NCBI RefSeq assembly: GCF_002127325.2
Contig: NC_035435.2
Span: 108,420,723 to 108,484,722, forward strand
Source of the DNA: Helianthus annuus
Lineage: Eukaryota; Streptophyta; Magnoliopsida; Asterales; Asteraceae
Reading direction: 5' to 3'
Length of the DNA stretch: 64,000 nt
Part shown: piece after piece, positions 1 through 13,200 of the stretch
How the letters are laid out: every line of letters starts with the position of its first letter
Position numbering within the stretch: the first letter of the stretch is position 1
Translations under genes and position numbers: made by a program
The notes under the pieces: model-generated
What the model saw: only the letters and a program-made list of their open reading frames with translations
Told to the model about the DNA's origin: nothing
Database searches by the model: none

Positions 1-668
1 AATAGTAAGAAAATAGATACATCGTTCTTTAGAAAGAGATTTTTTTAAATGAGTCTCTTATATTAGTTTTCGCTAATGCTGATGAAAATTGTAAAATGGT
101 ATATTAAGAAAAATATAAATATATGGTTCTTTTAGAAAGAGATTTTTCGAATGTGTAGACTGATATTGGCAAATAAATGGATTTATTTAAAACTACCTTT
201 TACCGACATATAATTCTATGTATTTATGGTATAGTATACATGTGTGTGTATATTTATATATATAGTTTCATGAAAAAAAACGTACTTCAGTTTTCACGTA
301 ACTCAGTCTTTCAATGAAACTATGAAAGTACCGTGCTTAAGTACGAACACACAACTTATCTAAAAAAATCAAATCAACACACCAGATCTTGATAAAACTT
401 TGTAGATGTTTTTATAATCTAATGTATTTTTATTATACCTATAGCTAGTTGTTAATATCTAACAAAACGATGACATGCAAATAATACAATACAAATATAA
501 AAAATAAATGTATAAGTAATATTACACTTCCTTTTTCGTCAAATTCTCTGATTTAAATTTATTTATCATTTCTTTGCTAGAGTTTTAAACAGATTTATGG
601 CCCTTTGTTGAAGTAATGATAAGCGTTGCTGTTAATGAACAAGGTTTGCTTACAGTTGTTCCGTAATA
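1..668. other. AT-rich spacer, no gene seen
   Basis: No open reading frame with recognisable content. A short direct repeat (TTTAGAAAGAGATTTTT-like) occurs at about 28-44 and again at about 130-147. Short TA/TG runs occur near 237-265. Confidence 0.5.
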
Positions 669-3600
669 TGTGACAATCGTCATAAATCCAGGTATCCGTA
701 CAATTAATTTATATTGATTAGTGCTTAATGACTGTGCTGAATAACAATTAACTGCTTCCTGATTACTACATCATACATACATGTGCATCACATTTCATGT
801 TGTCACATCATACTTACATACGAACTTTATTGACATACATGATGCACAAAGCACAGTAGCACAGTTAGCGGATAACTCAGAAAAATACTGACGATGTTCA
901 GTACATAGACAGACAGTGTTTTAAGACCCCGTAAGGGCCAGAGACAAGGTACTACACTAGTATGGTGTGTAGGGAAATAAGGACCATGAAACTGCGTCAC
1001 TAGGTGATAGTTTAAGTGCCGGAAAGTGCCTAAAACCCACTTAAAGTGCAGAATTCTGCATATTTCAGCAAAATTCAGCTTTTTAACAAGCTAGTAACAT
1101 GCAAAAATATGGCAAAATGGTCCTGAATGCTTTCCTAAGTGTCGGGAAATAAAAGTGTCACAAAAGGGTACTTAAAGAACACTAAACGGAACAACTTGAC
1201 ACTTTAACGAGCCAGTATCTAACCAAACAATCGGACACTACCCGAAACACCAAAATTATACTAGAAACATTGTTTAATTATTTCTGAGTTAGTCATGATC
1301 CCCGAACACCTTAACACCCACTAAAATATCTAGTAACTAACTTAACCAACTATATACTTGGTTTTGAACTAGTAAGTAATCAACTAGTTAAAGCCTACTC
1401 TATACCCCCCCCCCACCTACAAATCGGCCATACCACCACCACCATACCTCAAGATTTTATTTCATTTTTATATTAGATCTTGCTTGCTCTTCATGACAAG
1501 ATATTTAGGAGTGATGGTTATAAGTATGGCATGAGACTTCTAGAGTTCATCACATTTCACACACTAACACACACTTCATCTCTCTCCCTCTCCTCCCCAA
1601 GCTCTCGGCCGGACACCCCTCTTCACACCACCACCATTTTCACTTCAAGATCATTCAATCCAAGACCATCCAAGGGTGTAAGGAGGTGTCTAACGAAGTG
1701 TGAAGCTTGTGGAACTCCAAGGACCCCTCTCATTAGCTTTTATCCACCATCTTTGTCACCTTCATTCTCTTGTGTTCATCCCTAGCCATAGTGCTAGTAG
1801 TAAGACTCTCATAACCTTTGTTACTTCTAATTTTAGTTGGTTAAAAGATGTATTATGTTGTAAATCACAAGAACACTAAAAGACATGAACATGAATCTTG
1901 AACATAAAGCTTACATATGATGAAATCTTGATGAAATAGTGTTGTTTAGTATATGTATGATACTTGTTGTTGTTCACTTGAGATTATGATGTTGATCATC
2001 ATAAGGAGCTTGCTAGATTGTGATTAAACACATGATCTAGCAAGTTAGAGGATGATTATGTGTTAACACAAGAAGATCATCCTCATATATAAGCATGAAC
2101 TTGAATAAAGAGATGATTTCTTGAAAAATATTAAACAAAGTAAGCTAGTAATCTTATGAATCTAAGATTAATGAATGGCTTTCCAAAAGAACCAACTTTA
2201 AAATGTGATTCTTATAAGATCTTGGTTTTCACTTAAATATACACTATTTTTAGTGGTAAAACAAGTGTATAAACACTCATGAAACAAGAAGATCTCACAA
2301 AGAAACATTTTTGTAAAATATGTTTACAAGTTGTAAACACCTAAATTCTTTAAGAATGAGATTTTTAAAGAAATAAACACACTTTAAAGGATAACTACAC
2401 CTACTAAATACACTACCAAGTTCCTACAAGTTTTTAATAAAAGATCAAGTTCATGTTGTTATGTAAATTGTATAGTTTTTGCACTTGGTAAGTATAAGTT
2501 GTTTAGGGATTGGTTGTTGATTGTTGTGATAATTTTTGAAAAGAAAATGATATGCTTTGATAGCATGGACACCTCCATTTTTAGGGGAAACTATGGCAAA
2601 ATTTTCTAAAAATACAAACGCTTAGAAAATATTTTCTAAACAAACTCTAACAAGTGTGTTTTAACTATGATTTTACGATATAAACTTTGCCATAGAATTT
2701 GTTACAAAAATACAAGTATTGGAGGTTGATTTTTATAAATAAAAATGGGTAAATATATATATATATTTAGAATATATATATATACATTAAGACACTTGTG
2801 TGAATATTTGTATACTTGGTGAAATAGTTATATTATTTTAGGGTAAAATAATATAATTTAACCAAAATACCAAGAATTTACAACCCAAAAATAATACCAA
2901 GAATATCAAGGAATAAATATATAAGTTACACACATAATATTATAAAACCAACCATTGGGTGTCAGCCCAATGGCCACCAGCCCGCATTCTAACCCAGAGG
3001 TGGCGGGTTCGAGTCTTGCTCGTTCCCAATGCACCTACGGTAGCGGATTTACCCCCAGACTCAGGCTTGCTGGGTGGTGGTCTGCGAGGTGGGATCACCT
3101 CGGCGGTTGGGAGGACCGTGGAATATCCCCCCCCCCCCATAGTATTATAAAACCGAACGATAGAACGTGACTTACAAAATATTCCGGAAAATACCGTTAC
3201 ATATATATTTTTGGGTACAAACGAAAGGAAAGTATGATTTTTATTATTATTACAAGTTATATCATGCTTTGACAAAAGGGAAAATATATTATTTTTGGAA
3301 GTAGAATTATACTTTCTTAAATATTTAGAAGATATGTAGTTTTTGAGAAAAATATATATATTCTTGGAATACATTATTTTGGACAAAATAAGTTTAAATA
3401 TATTTTCTAAAGTGAGACTTGGAAATATATTGAAAATTACAAATACAATAATACAACTATGCATGTATAAGATAACCTCATCCTTGGGAAGGAATTACGA
3501 AAATAAAATACGTGAGAAGTATTGTTACAAAAATATGGTTTAAACAATTATCCCAAAACTAAATATAATTTGAGGTTAAAATAATTATTATTTTAACAAG

Positions 3601-4589
3601 TAATTATAACTTGGAATAATATTGAGAACATAAGAAATGTAACTCAAAAACATAAATCTAAGCAAAGGCACGACCCGTTCGTCTGATAGACGCTAGTACA
3701 TTGTAGGTAGTCGTGTTTGCTGACGAGATCGGAGTTACTAGTTCCGAAGACTCAATATTGTGAGTTCATGTTCCCCCTTTTTCTTTAAACTGTTTTGTTT
3801 ATTTATTTCGGGGGTGAAATACATGTTACAAAGGATTAGTTACAATACAATTGGTATGGTTAGCCTAGGAAAGAACCATAGATCATGTGAATGGGTAGGC
3901 ATATACTTGAGGCCATCAATCCTCTTGTAGGACCGTGGGGCATGAGTGATAGATCTACTTGGGTTAGCGAGCCCACACCCATGGGGACTAGGGTGGCCCA
4001 TAGGGTGACTATGTCTTCCAGCCGGAAGCCCGGTACAAATTTGCTAGGTTTGAGTCTTCCTACACCGTCACACATATCAGTGGCCTTGCAAACCACTGGT
4101 GATCTTTTCCTTGTTTGCTATCATACCGGGACTTTCATACATACAATGAATACAAAGGTTTTATACATACTCACGAACACATGAACTCGCTCAACTTTTG
4201 TTGATATTTTTAAACTACATGTATTTCAGGGAACTAAGTGGATCTGGCAGGTGTGTGCATGTGTCTCAAGCTGCGTTTAAATAAAAGATGTCATCCAAGT
4301 TTTTAGAGTTTAGCAGATGTATCTTACTCCTGGACGAGATACATGGTCCTAAGCTCGGGTTGGTTTAAGTTATGTTGTCGAGTCTTCGTGAACTCATTAA
4401 AACATGTTATGGTTTGTAACTTGAATTTGGTGTCGATGTTTTCAGACAAGTATGTTGTGGTATTTTCTAAACTTAATATTTATGGATGAATGTCTTTTGG
4501 TTTTATCATATAGCATTGTTATGATTGAATGCTATGGTATTAAGAAGTCACACCAATAGCCACGCTTCCGCAAAAGTCAGGGTGTGACA
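669..4589 (+). repeat. Long LTR of a truncated Ty3/gypsy element
   Basis: The right end is firm. It finishes GGGTGTGACA at 4589 and is followed after 3 bases by TGGTATCAGAGC, the tRNA-Met primer site, so this is a 5' LTR in plus orientation. The left end is my best guess: TGTGACAA at 669 gives a TG...CA LTR of about 3.9 kb, a plausible length for a long-LTR chromovirus such as Tekay/Del. A pyrimidine-rich stretch at 1560-1640 resembles a transcribed leader. A SINE is inserted at 2953-3142. The partner LTR is absent, so a target duplication cannot be tested. Confidence 0.6.
2953..3142 (+). mobile_element. tRNA-derived SINE inserted in the LTR
   Basis: About 190 bp flanked by the direct repeat TATTATAAAACC(A/G)AAC-like, at 2938-2952 and 3143-3158 (12 identical bases, then a small difference). 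Near the 5' end there is a good RNA polymerase III box B, GGTTCGAGTCT at 3006-3016 (10 of 11 to GGTTCGANTCC), and a weaker box A-like stretch near 2971. This is the layout of a tRNA-derived SINE in plus orientation. The tail is unusual: about 12 C residues then AT, not poly(A) or poly(T). Family not identified. Short ORFs across it are chance. Confidence 0.65.
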
Positions 4590-4592
4590 GCT

Positions 4593-4604
4593 TGGTATCA
4601 GAGC
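4593..4604 (+). promoter_or_regulatory. Primer-binding site, tRNA-Met type
   Basis: TGGTATCAGAGC lies three bases after the LTR end. It matches the 3' end complement of plant initiator tRNA-Met, as used by many plant LTR retrotransposons. Confidence 0.85.
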
Positions 4605-4767
4605 TTCGATCGTAGCGAACTAGGATTCTTTCTCGAGTCTAGACTACGATCATTAGGGCTCTCATGAAAACATTTTTACATTGCATACACAAAATGTCCA
4701 GATCCAGGGAACAAACGTTTATACAAACAAAAGGCACAAAACACATTTCAAGGTTATGTTTATAATT

Positions 4768-4995
4768 CAGTCTTAGAGACTGGGGAGGTTCAGTCTTAGA
4801 GACTGGGGAGATTGAGTCTTAGAGACTGGGGAGATTGAGTCTTAGAGACTGGGGAGATTGAGTCTTAGAGACTGGGGAGATTGAGTCTTAGAGACCGAAT
4901 AGTCTGTTTGAGAAACTGGGAAGGTTTTCGTCTAAGAGGCCAGGGGGTTCAGTCTGAGAGGCTGGGTGGGATAGTCTGGGGAGACTAGGATGAAT
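4768..4995 (+). repeat. 23-bp tandem repeat in the element leader
   Basis: Copies of GAGTCTTAGAGACTGGGGAG plus ATT repeat with a period of 23 bp. Several near-perfect copies run from about 4768 to 4900 and decay into variants (GTCTAAGAGGCCAGGG, GTCTGAGAGGCTGGG, GTCTGGGGAGAC) up to about 4990. The array sits between the primer site and the gag start, so it would be in the genomic RNA leader. Confidence 0.85.
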
Positions 4996-5080
4996 ACATG
5001 CTTACATTGTTATGACTTACATGCTTATTTGATGATTATTGATATATGTGCATATGTGTGATTGTTTTATTACAGACACC

Positions 5081-6308
5081 ATGTCCTCTTCTGATAGTGG
5101 AGTATCAGATACCATAGACCCTATGGCCATAGTCTCGGATGACGAGATAGCCACAGATCCTGAGGTTTTTACATCTGACACTACGAGTGACGACGATGAT
5201 GATTTTCAGCCGTTTGCATTACCAGATTTTGGCGATGATATACCGCTAGCTGATGGTCTTCCTGGCGAGGATCTACTTCTTGTTCAGATCCCTGCTCCTT
5301 TTCCTCTTGCTGCATTTCCTCTCGAGGATCTGCCTCTTAATGCTATGTCCGACGATGACATCGATCTTTTTATTGAGGGTCCCCCTGAGGGTGCCCAGGA
5401 TGTTGGAGTTCCAGTCGTCGATGTCATTGCTGTTCCGCTTGTGGAGATCCCTATTGATGAGTTTCCTTCTGATTCTTCCGGTCCCGATTCATTTAAGTCT
5501 GTGTCATCTACTACTCTGCACGCACTGGGATTACAGCGTTATCCCACCGATTCTGATTCTGACACTGTTATGTCTGCTGCACCTGTTCCTCCACAGGACT
5601 TCGAGTTTGAGGATGAGTTTGATCCTGTCTTTCCACACGACTTTGACCCTGAGCATGAGATTGAGTTTGTCCCTGATGATCAGCCTTTTGAGGCACCTGT
5701 TGATCCTGACATGGACCCTGAGCATGAGGTTGATTTCGTTCCTGATGATCAGCTTTTTGATGTACCCGCTGATCTTGAGCTTGCTCCAGCTGACCCTGAG
5801 CCTATTATTGCACCCAAGCCTATGCCTGCTCACGACCCTTTGCTTGAGCATGACCCTGCCCCCGTTGACATTCCAGTTGTTGCACCACCTTCACCTGACC
5901 TGATCCCTATACTTGTTGATCGTGCGCCTTTTGCAGCCCAGGTTGACCCCAGATATGCACACACCCGCAATGGGTTGATCGAGGACGATGATGACTTCCC
6001 TCCTTTTGTCAGACCTGTTACTCCCCCACCTGCACCTATACATGCACCCATTGATATCGCCCAGTTTCACCCACATGAGCCTGACATTCACCGCACAGAT
6101 CTACCGGTCACGTTCCTTCAGGATATCCCTCCTCCCCGTCCAGGGGAAGGACCATCGAGTCAGCAGCCCAGTCATAGACCTCCCGTGTCAGCAGCCGATC
6201 ATTTCATGTCACAGTTTACACACACTACTCCTTTTTCTGCACCCACGGTGAGCCACTTATTTGCTTTCCGCCCAACACGATGCCTGTATCTGATCCATAC
6301 TATCACAA
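5081..6308 (+). pseudogene. Truncated gypsy gag N-terminal region (acidic, proline-rich)
   Basis: The likely start is the ATG at 5081 (MSSSDSGVSD); an upstream in-frame ATG at 5039 has no supporting context. The product is very rich in Asp, Glu and Pro, with internal duplication of a DPEHE(I/V)xFVPDDQ unit around residues 185-230, then an R/P/H-rich part containing DPRYAHTRNG. From memory, this resembles the N-terminal extension of gag in Asteraceae Ty3/gypsy elements; no folded domain is visible. A frameshift near 6250 moves the conserved NTMPVSDPY-like end into another frame. Homology stops near 6308, so the retrotransposon gag domain, protease and pol are all missing. It is a deletion remnant of the element whose LTR ends at 4589. 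Confidence 0.65.
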
Positions 6309-6899
6309 ATTTATTTATTTATTTTTTAAATTGTTTACCACTCTCCATGTGTTTGACTATTACTAGTGATTGAGTGCAAAATGAGAAGTGGAGTGGGAAC
6401 TTGACATGGCATGACATTATTGGTTAAAAAATAAGTTTACAATAGTGACAACTCCTTCCACCCTTACATATAAAACAAGTAGTTTATAGAAGTTTGTATT
6501 AAACGAATTGGAAGATATAAATTATGTAATTTGATAACGTATACACAAAATTTAATAACCGAATTCTTTTTATTACAGCAAAGGAAAACTAATTACCGGT
6601 TTGATTAGTTTAAAAAATTAAACATGATATTGTTACTATATCGTCCTTGTATATTTAGTTTACAATTCAATTTTGTTTTTTAAATTTAAAATCTAATATA
6701 GGGAGTTTGATTAATTGGAAAACAGAAGACTAAAATTACAATGATTCAAAATTCAAATACTTAATTAGGAACTTAAAATTTAATATATTTTAGAAAAATA
6801 AAACATGAAAATGTTTTAGGAAAGAGGAGATTTGTTTATTAGAAGTAAGATTTTCATGTATTCAAATACTAGGTTACAACCACGTGTGGTATTACACGA
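6309..6899. other. AT-rich spacer
   Basis: No coding region, promoter or repeat that I can support. Homology to the truncated gypsy element is lost at its left edge. Confidence 0.4.
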
Positions 6900-7538
6900 T
6901 AGAGGTGAGCAGAAAACAAAAAAAAAAAAAAATCAAACTGGATTTGAAAAAAGCCGATTTAACTGAACGACACAAAAAATCTAAACTGAAATTTACAGTT
7001 CGGTTACGGTTTTGTATTTTATGAAAATCGAAATAAAAAAACAAACCGAATCGAATAACCAAAAAAATCATGTTTTATTGTTTGTTATATATTGATTTAG
7101 AAATTTTAATTTAATTCTTGAATGTTAAGTATTTATAATAAGAAATTAATATTTAATTTATCTTTGAAATAATTTATACATTTCCTAGAAATAATAACTT
7201 TACCATAAAAGTTAAAAGATTTTCAAAATAATATAAACGAAAATGTTTTAATAAAAACTCTTAAGCAACATAAAAATAGATTAGAAGATTAGGTTTATGT
7301 AAATAATATAAAATAAAAAATGTTAAATATAATATCTCAAATGTGAAACATCAATAAAAGATTCTTAAATCTTGGATTACACTTCTTATTTTTGAATCTT
7401 ATATATTTTTTTCCAAAAACCGAAAACGAACTGTTGCTAAAACCAAAAAACCAAAACCGAACAGTTTTCTAAAACTGAAAACAGAACATCTCGGTTTCAG
7501 TTTTGCCATAAAAGCGAATCGAACCGTGCACATCCCTA
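6900..7538. mobile_element. Possible non-autonomous hAT-like element
   Basis: The ends TAGAGGTGAGCA (6900) and TGCACATCCCTA (to 7538) are imperfect inverted repeats of the TAGRGRTG type seen in hAT elements. The interior is AT-rich with repeated AAACCGAA/TTCGGTTT words and no transposase. The flanking 8-mers (TTACACGA and TTATAGGG) match poorly, so the boundaries are not confirmed by a target duplication. Confidence 0.35.
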
Positions 7539-7690
7539 TTATAGGGGTTGAATAAATAATATTTTTTTAAATATTTTGTAGTATAGATATGTTAAAATCA
7601 TAATATGCATGTTTATAAATAAAATTCAATAAATCCAATAACCAAACCTAAGAATTTTATATTGTGAAAACATTTATACATATCTAATAA

Positions 7691-8001
7691 TGTAGGATCG
7701 TTGTTGAGCCCGAATGAGTCAATCCGAAGAGTTGTTTATCCAATTCAGAGGCGGAAACAATGAATTAGACACTCAAACTAATTATAATGCTTTCTTATAT
7801 TGATCTAACAACGTTTACAACCTGAAAGCAAATAGGCAGCACTTCGTTACAATTTTCTGAACCGTTACCAAATGAACATCAAGTGCACATATATATAGTG
7901 GAGAGGTTTCGCTTCAATGGACTGTCCATATAAGCGAACCTTTTTTTATGGTTTCGCTTATATGGACAATGTTCATATAAGCGGAACCTCTTGCTAATCC
8001 A
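7691..8001 (-). repeat. Left LTR of gag-only copy 1, first part
   Basis: Begins TGTAGGATCG, matching the LTR at 28509, and runs to GCTAATCCA, where the Athila element starts. It continues at 21749 (CTAAATTCC) as in the unbroken right LTR. It holds the inverted pair TGTCCATATAAGCGAACC / GGTTTCGCTTATATGGACA-like around 7924-7970. Confidence 0.9.
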
Positions 8002-9912
8002 TGATATTCGCTAATTTACACATATTTTAGTCCCCCATTTTATCCCCATTTTATGCGTTTTCGGCCGTAAAACCGTCATTCGGATACTTAATCATGTATA
8101 CTTTTGTTTACAGGCCTAAAACAGCATACCAGACAAGATGATAGTGAAAACGAGGACTTTCCGGATGAAACGACAAAGCTGCGAAGATTCTGTGAAGAAA
8201 ATTGACCTGGGCGTTTGGAACGGTCGTGCGACCTCATGCACGACCGTGCGTCACCGATAATCCATGAATGACCCGGCAGCGAACGAGGCGTGCAACTCCG
8301 CGTGCAAGGCATTGAAGGCCAACCCGAAATGGCACGGTCGTGCCGTATGCGGAACGGTCGTGCGGATCCGACGACCAAACAAGACCTCGGAACTGAACGA
8401 CCAAAGGACCAGACGTGCAACTAGACTTCGGTGAGGAACGACCGTGCCAAGTGAAGAACGCCCGTGCGTGTCCGAAGACCAGTCAACGATCTGTGACGTC
8501 ACGCAGTATGGTGGACCACCACCAATAATTGCTTAAAGTGCACGGTCGTGCGATCGGAAGAACGACCGTGCAACTTCGAAAAAGCATAAAAACAGAACAG
8601 AACTATTCTATTGGTAACTCTGGAATTTTGGAGAGCTTTGCAGGCGATTTTGAGGCTCCGAAGGCTCCTGCAGTCACTTGGATTCAAGCCACATTGATCG
8701 GTTTAGCTCCATTACTATCCGGATTCTTAATCTTGTGCTTGTTTATGGTTTGGATTTCTAATCTTTCCATAGTTTTATCAATGTTTCAAGCATTTAGATT
8801 AATATTTATGTATTATTGTAATGAGATTTGGGCAAAAACACAACAATCCCTTGCTTGATTATAACCATTAGTATGTTAATCTATGTTTGTAATGAGATTT
8901 GGAAGTGTTTTCTATGATTATCTTTGATGATTAGTTTGCAACCTTGTTATTGATATTGATTTCTTGATTATAAGTAATTGTGTTGGATGATTGGTGCTTG
9001 GTTAGGTAAGATAGTTGAAAAATGAAGCTTATTTAATCATGTATTAGTAAACTTTTAATTTGGTTAACTAGCTTAACTTGGTTAAAATGTGGGCACCATG
9101 ATACTCTAACGGGTTAGTGGTTTAATAAAATGTAATTATTGTTAATCAAGAAAGCTTGCCTTCACGGAAGGACTCTAACGGGTTAGATGGTGTTGTTATG
9201 AATTCTTGCCATGATTTGTTAGCTTAGTTAGTAGTTTCGGCCAAAATTGCTATCTTGGTGAATTTATGCGCAAGATTTGTAAAATGAACTCGGTTGTGAT
9301 TTAATCTAGTTTATGCTTGTCTCGGTGGTTGCATTGTGTTTATCGGTGTTGCTTTCCTTGATTAAGTGAGGTTAGAAAACTCCTAACGGATGACTAACTC
9401 ATATTTAGGAGATTTTCATAGACATTTATCAATTGCACGTTAAATAACAGTTTTAGGTGGTTAAAGTGTGTTTATCGTTTTAACTTTCCGAATGATTGTC
9501 ATGTTAGGATTCCCGAAAGGGATACTAATTGTCTCGAAATGGAAAATTGACCGAATACTTCTAGTGCCAAAACTGACTTAGTTGACATGCTGTGGTTGTG
9601 TATTAAGCAAGGCTATTTATATATAATCTACTATGTTTTATAAGTTTTTATTTATGCTTACTTTAGTTTAATTAAAACCAAAGACAACTTATGCTTTTAC
9701 CGGTAATTTAGTGGTAAAGGTCTAGTATTATTTCTTCGCCCATTTTCGTGGATCGATACTTGGTTCTTACCGATACTTTATTACATATATGACGGGGTAC
9801 ACTTGCCTCTTTCGTGTGTGTTTTGATGTAAAAGTAATAATCACTTTTATAAATTTAAAACCAAAACGTGTGTAATTTCATTGTAAAAATATGTGTAGTC
9901 GCGCACGTACCA
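8002..9912 (+). repeat. Athila 5' LTR
   Basis: 1911 bp, starts TGATATTCGC and ends CGCACGTACCA. It carries about eight copies of a GCACGACCGTGC/GCACGGTCGTGC-like motif between 8215 and 8575 in both orientations. The LTR pair has about 12 substitutions and one small indel (near 8820 versus 20653). Confidence 0.93.
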
Positions 9913-9918
9913 AGTTTT

Positions 9919-9936
9919 TGGCGCCGTTGCCGGGGA
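9919..9936 (+). promoter_or_regulatory. Primer-binding site, tRNA-Asp type
   Basis: TGGCGCCGTTGCCGGGGA begins six bases after the 5' LTR. This is the well-known Athila/Tat-type primer site complementary to tRNA-Asp. Confidence 0.88.
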
Positions 9937-10289
9937 GTGGCGAGTTTTAGGAACGACCCGAGTCATTGTGTTATCGGTGTATATACTTGTTAATATTTGT
10001 GTATATTTTCGTGATTATTTATTTGTTGATTTGTTTGTTAATATTTCTTGCTTTAATTCAATTTATTCATTTTCGTGATTCTTTTGTACACTTGTAAATT
10101 TTTATTCTATTTATTTGTTCAAATCCGGATTTATTTATTCATTTATTCTTTGAGTTTTCGGCTCTTAAAAATCATTTTTGTACTAGCCGATTCGATTATT
10201 TTCATTGCTTTAATTTGTATAAAAATCATTGTTCAAATCCGGTGATTATCTCTGAAGACGAAAGCTCAGGGAACGAGGAGAGAGTCGTC

Positions 10290-13200
10290 ATGGCGGACGA
10301 CGATCGACCGCTGAATGAAACAAATCAGCCCGGAAGGGCAGGCCTGGAGCCGAGTATCCTTCAGCCTACTATAGATACTCCTACTTTTGAAATTAGACCT
10401 AGTATTATTAATATGGTACAAAATTCTGTACAGTTTGACGGACATGAGCATGAGGATCCTGGGAGGCATATCGCTGCTTTTCTCGCTGTCTGTTCGACAT
10501 TTAGAATTACAGGTGTTTCTGAGGATGCGATTCGGTTGAGGTTGTTTCCGTTTTCGTTACGTGACAAAGCTAGAGCTTGGCTTATGTCACTTCCTGTCGG
10601 GTCCATCAGGACCTGGAATCAGTTGGCGGAGCAGTTTATGCAGAAATATTTTCCACCTGAGAAAACGAACAAGCTACGGAACCGGATTGTTTCCTTTCGC
10701 CAGGACGAGGGCGAGTCGTTGCATGCGGCTTGGGAGAGATTCAAGGATTTGTTGATTGATGTGCCACATCATGGCTTCTCCAAGCGACAGCTGGTTTTGA
10801 CGTTCTATCAGGGGCTCAGCTATAATACGCAAGAGCGATTAGACGTGAACGCGGGAGGCGATCTTGGAACTAAGACGCCGACTGAAGCGTATGATATTAT
10901 AGAAAAAGCTGCGTTGAAATCCAGCTCGCGTCGGGAAGGAGATAGAGGTCGATCATCGTCATCATCATCTCGCTCAGGAGTTCATGCTGTAGACGATTAC
11001 ACGACCATTACTGCACAAATCTCGGCTCTTACATCGAGATTCGACAGGTCCCAGATGATTGCGCATGCTGGCTCGGGATGTGACCAGTGCGGAGTGTCAC
11101 ACGAGCCCGTGGCATGTTTTCAGGGAGTCGTATATGAGGGCCACGAAGAAGTAGATTTCGTGAGTAATCAGGTAAGGCCGCAGAACAACCCGTACAGCAA
11201 CACCTATAATCCCGGTTGGAGAAATCACCCAAATTTTGGGTGGCGAGCGAACGCAGGAAATCAGAACCCATTGGGGTTCACTCAGCGTGCTCCAGTGCCT
11301 CAGCAGGGTCAGCAATACCAGCAGTACAACCAACCCTACCAGCAGGGTCCATACTCGTACCAGAATCAGGGCACTGGCAGTAGCTCCCAGCAGCAGGCCC
11401 CTCAGTCTAGTTCCAAGCTGGAGGATATGATGGCTCAGCTTCTCTCTAGCTCTGAAAAACGATACCAACAAAGCGAAGATCGTTTTCTAGCTAACGAGGG
11501 AGAAATGAGGAGTCAGAAAGCCTCGATTCAGAATATCGAGAATCAGGTTGGTCAGCTGGCACAGATGATGTCCAAAAGACCCCCAGGCGGTCTTCCAGGT
11601 AATACAGAACCAAACCCGGGCGAACACAGGGATGTGAATGCTGTCATGACCATGAGTGGAAAAACTACCGGACCCGTCATATCGGACTCAGCACCGATCA
11701 CTGAAGCGGTCCTGACTGACACACCGGACGAGGTGCAAGCCAGGCTGCGCCCAACAAGTACAGCACAAGTCCAGGAGCCGGTCAAAGATTACACTCCTCC
11801 AGTACCTTATCCAGGCAGGCTGAAGAAGCAGAAGAATGAAGAACAATACGGTAAGTTCCTTGAGTTGTTTAAGCAACTACACATCAATATACCGTTTGTT
11901 GAAGCCTTGGCCCAGATGCCAAAGTATGCGAAATTCCTTAAGGATATCCTCTCGAATAAACAGAAGCTCGAGGATATATCATGTGTGGTGATGAATGAGA
12001 CTTGTTCCGCCGTTCTGCAAAACCGTCTGCCCATGAAAATGGGAGATCCTGGTAGTTTCACGCTCCCGTGTTTGATTGGAAACATGTCTGTTAGCCATGC
12101 ATTGGCTGACTTGGGAGCGAGTATTAACCTTATGTTGTATAAGGTTTTTACTAAACTGGATCTGGGTGAGCCGTCACCCACTAGGATGAGCATTCGGTTG
12201 GCAGATCGCTCAATAAAGTATCCGCGCGGATTTGTGGAAAACATGCTTGTAAAAATCGATAAATTTGTTTTCCCCGTGGACTTTGTTATCCTTGACATGG
12301 ACGAAGATTCAAGAGTACCTTTGATACTTTGACGTCCTTTCCTCAATACAGCGAGGACGATTGTTGATGTGGCAGCTGGCCAAATCACGCTCCGAGTGAA
12401 TGATGAGCACATGACATTCGATATCAAAAGATCGATGCAGCATCCGCAATGTCACGATGACAAGCTTTATTACGTCGACATTGTCGATGCATGTGTATGC
12501 TCTCATTTTCAAGGTACTATTGACGAGATTGATTCGGACACACGTCTGTCGTGTGGGGACCTGATTGGCATTACGCAGAAGGGCCACGATTTCGAGCAGC
12601 CAGTCTATCAGATTGGTGACGATGGTTCCCAGAGTCCGGAGAGATTTCTTGAAATTGGCCATGTGAAAAAGGAGGAAGCAGAGCCTTCGGTTGAAGATCC
12701 GATGCCTTTGGAGTTGAAAGAACTCCCGCCACATCTCGAGTATGCATTTCTGGACGAGGAGCGTCGCTTACCGGTCATAATTTCGGCATCATTGGAAAAG
12801 GATGAGAAAAATCAGCTTCTCGAGGTTCTGAGACTTCATAAGAGAGCCATTGCATGGAAAATCATGGATATCAAGGGCATCAATCCTTCTTTCTGTACTC
12901 ACAAGATTCTGATGGAAGACGAGTACAAGCCGTGTGCACAGCATCAGAGGCGTTTAAATCCAAATATGCAGGACGTGGTGAAGAAGGAGGTGATTAAATT
13001 GTTGGATGCCGGCATGATTTATCCTATTTCTGACTCTGTGTGGGTGAGTCCGGTGCAGGTTGTACCTAAGAAAGGTGGTATGACTGTAGTTTCAAATGAT
13101 AGGAATGAGCTAATTCCTACCCGTACCGTCACTGGGTGGCGAGTTTGCATTGACTACCGCAAGCTCAATGATGCTACTCGCAAGGATCACTTCCCGCTTC

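Noticed and set aside
1480..1785. A 101-codon Ser/Thr/Pro-rich ORF
   Set aside because: Lies in the pyrimidine-rich leader part of a long LTR; composition explains it.
3006..3016. A genuine tRNA gene
   Set aside because: Only box B is good; no cloverleaf arms can be drawn, and a target duplication shows a SINE.
5253..5903. A Leu-rich membrane-like protein
   Set aside because: Out-of-frame shadow of the acidic gag region.
8088..8858. Small ORFs in the Athila LTRs (also at 19922-20689)
   Set aside because: Same ORFs in both LTRs, made of the palindromic motif; no conserved product.
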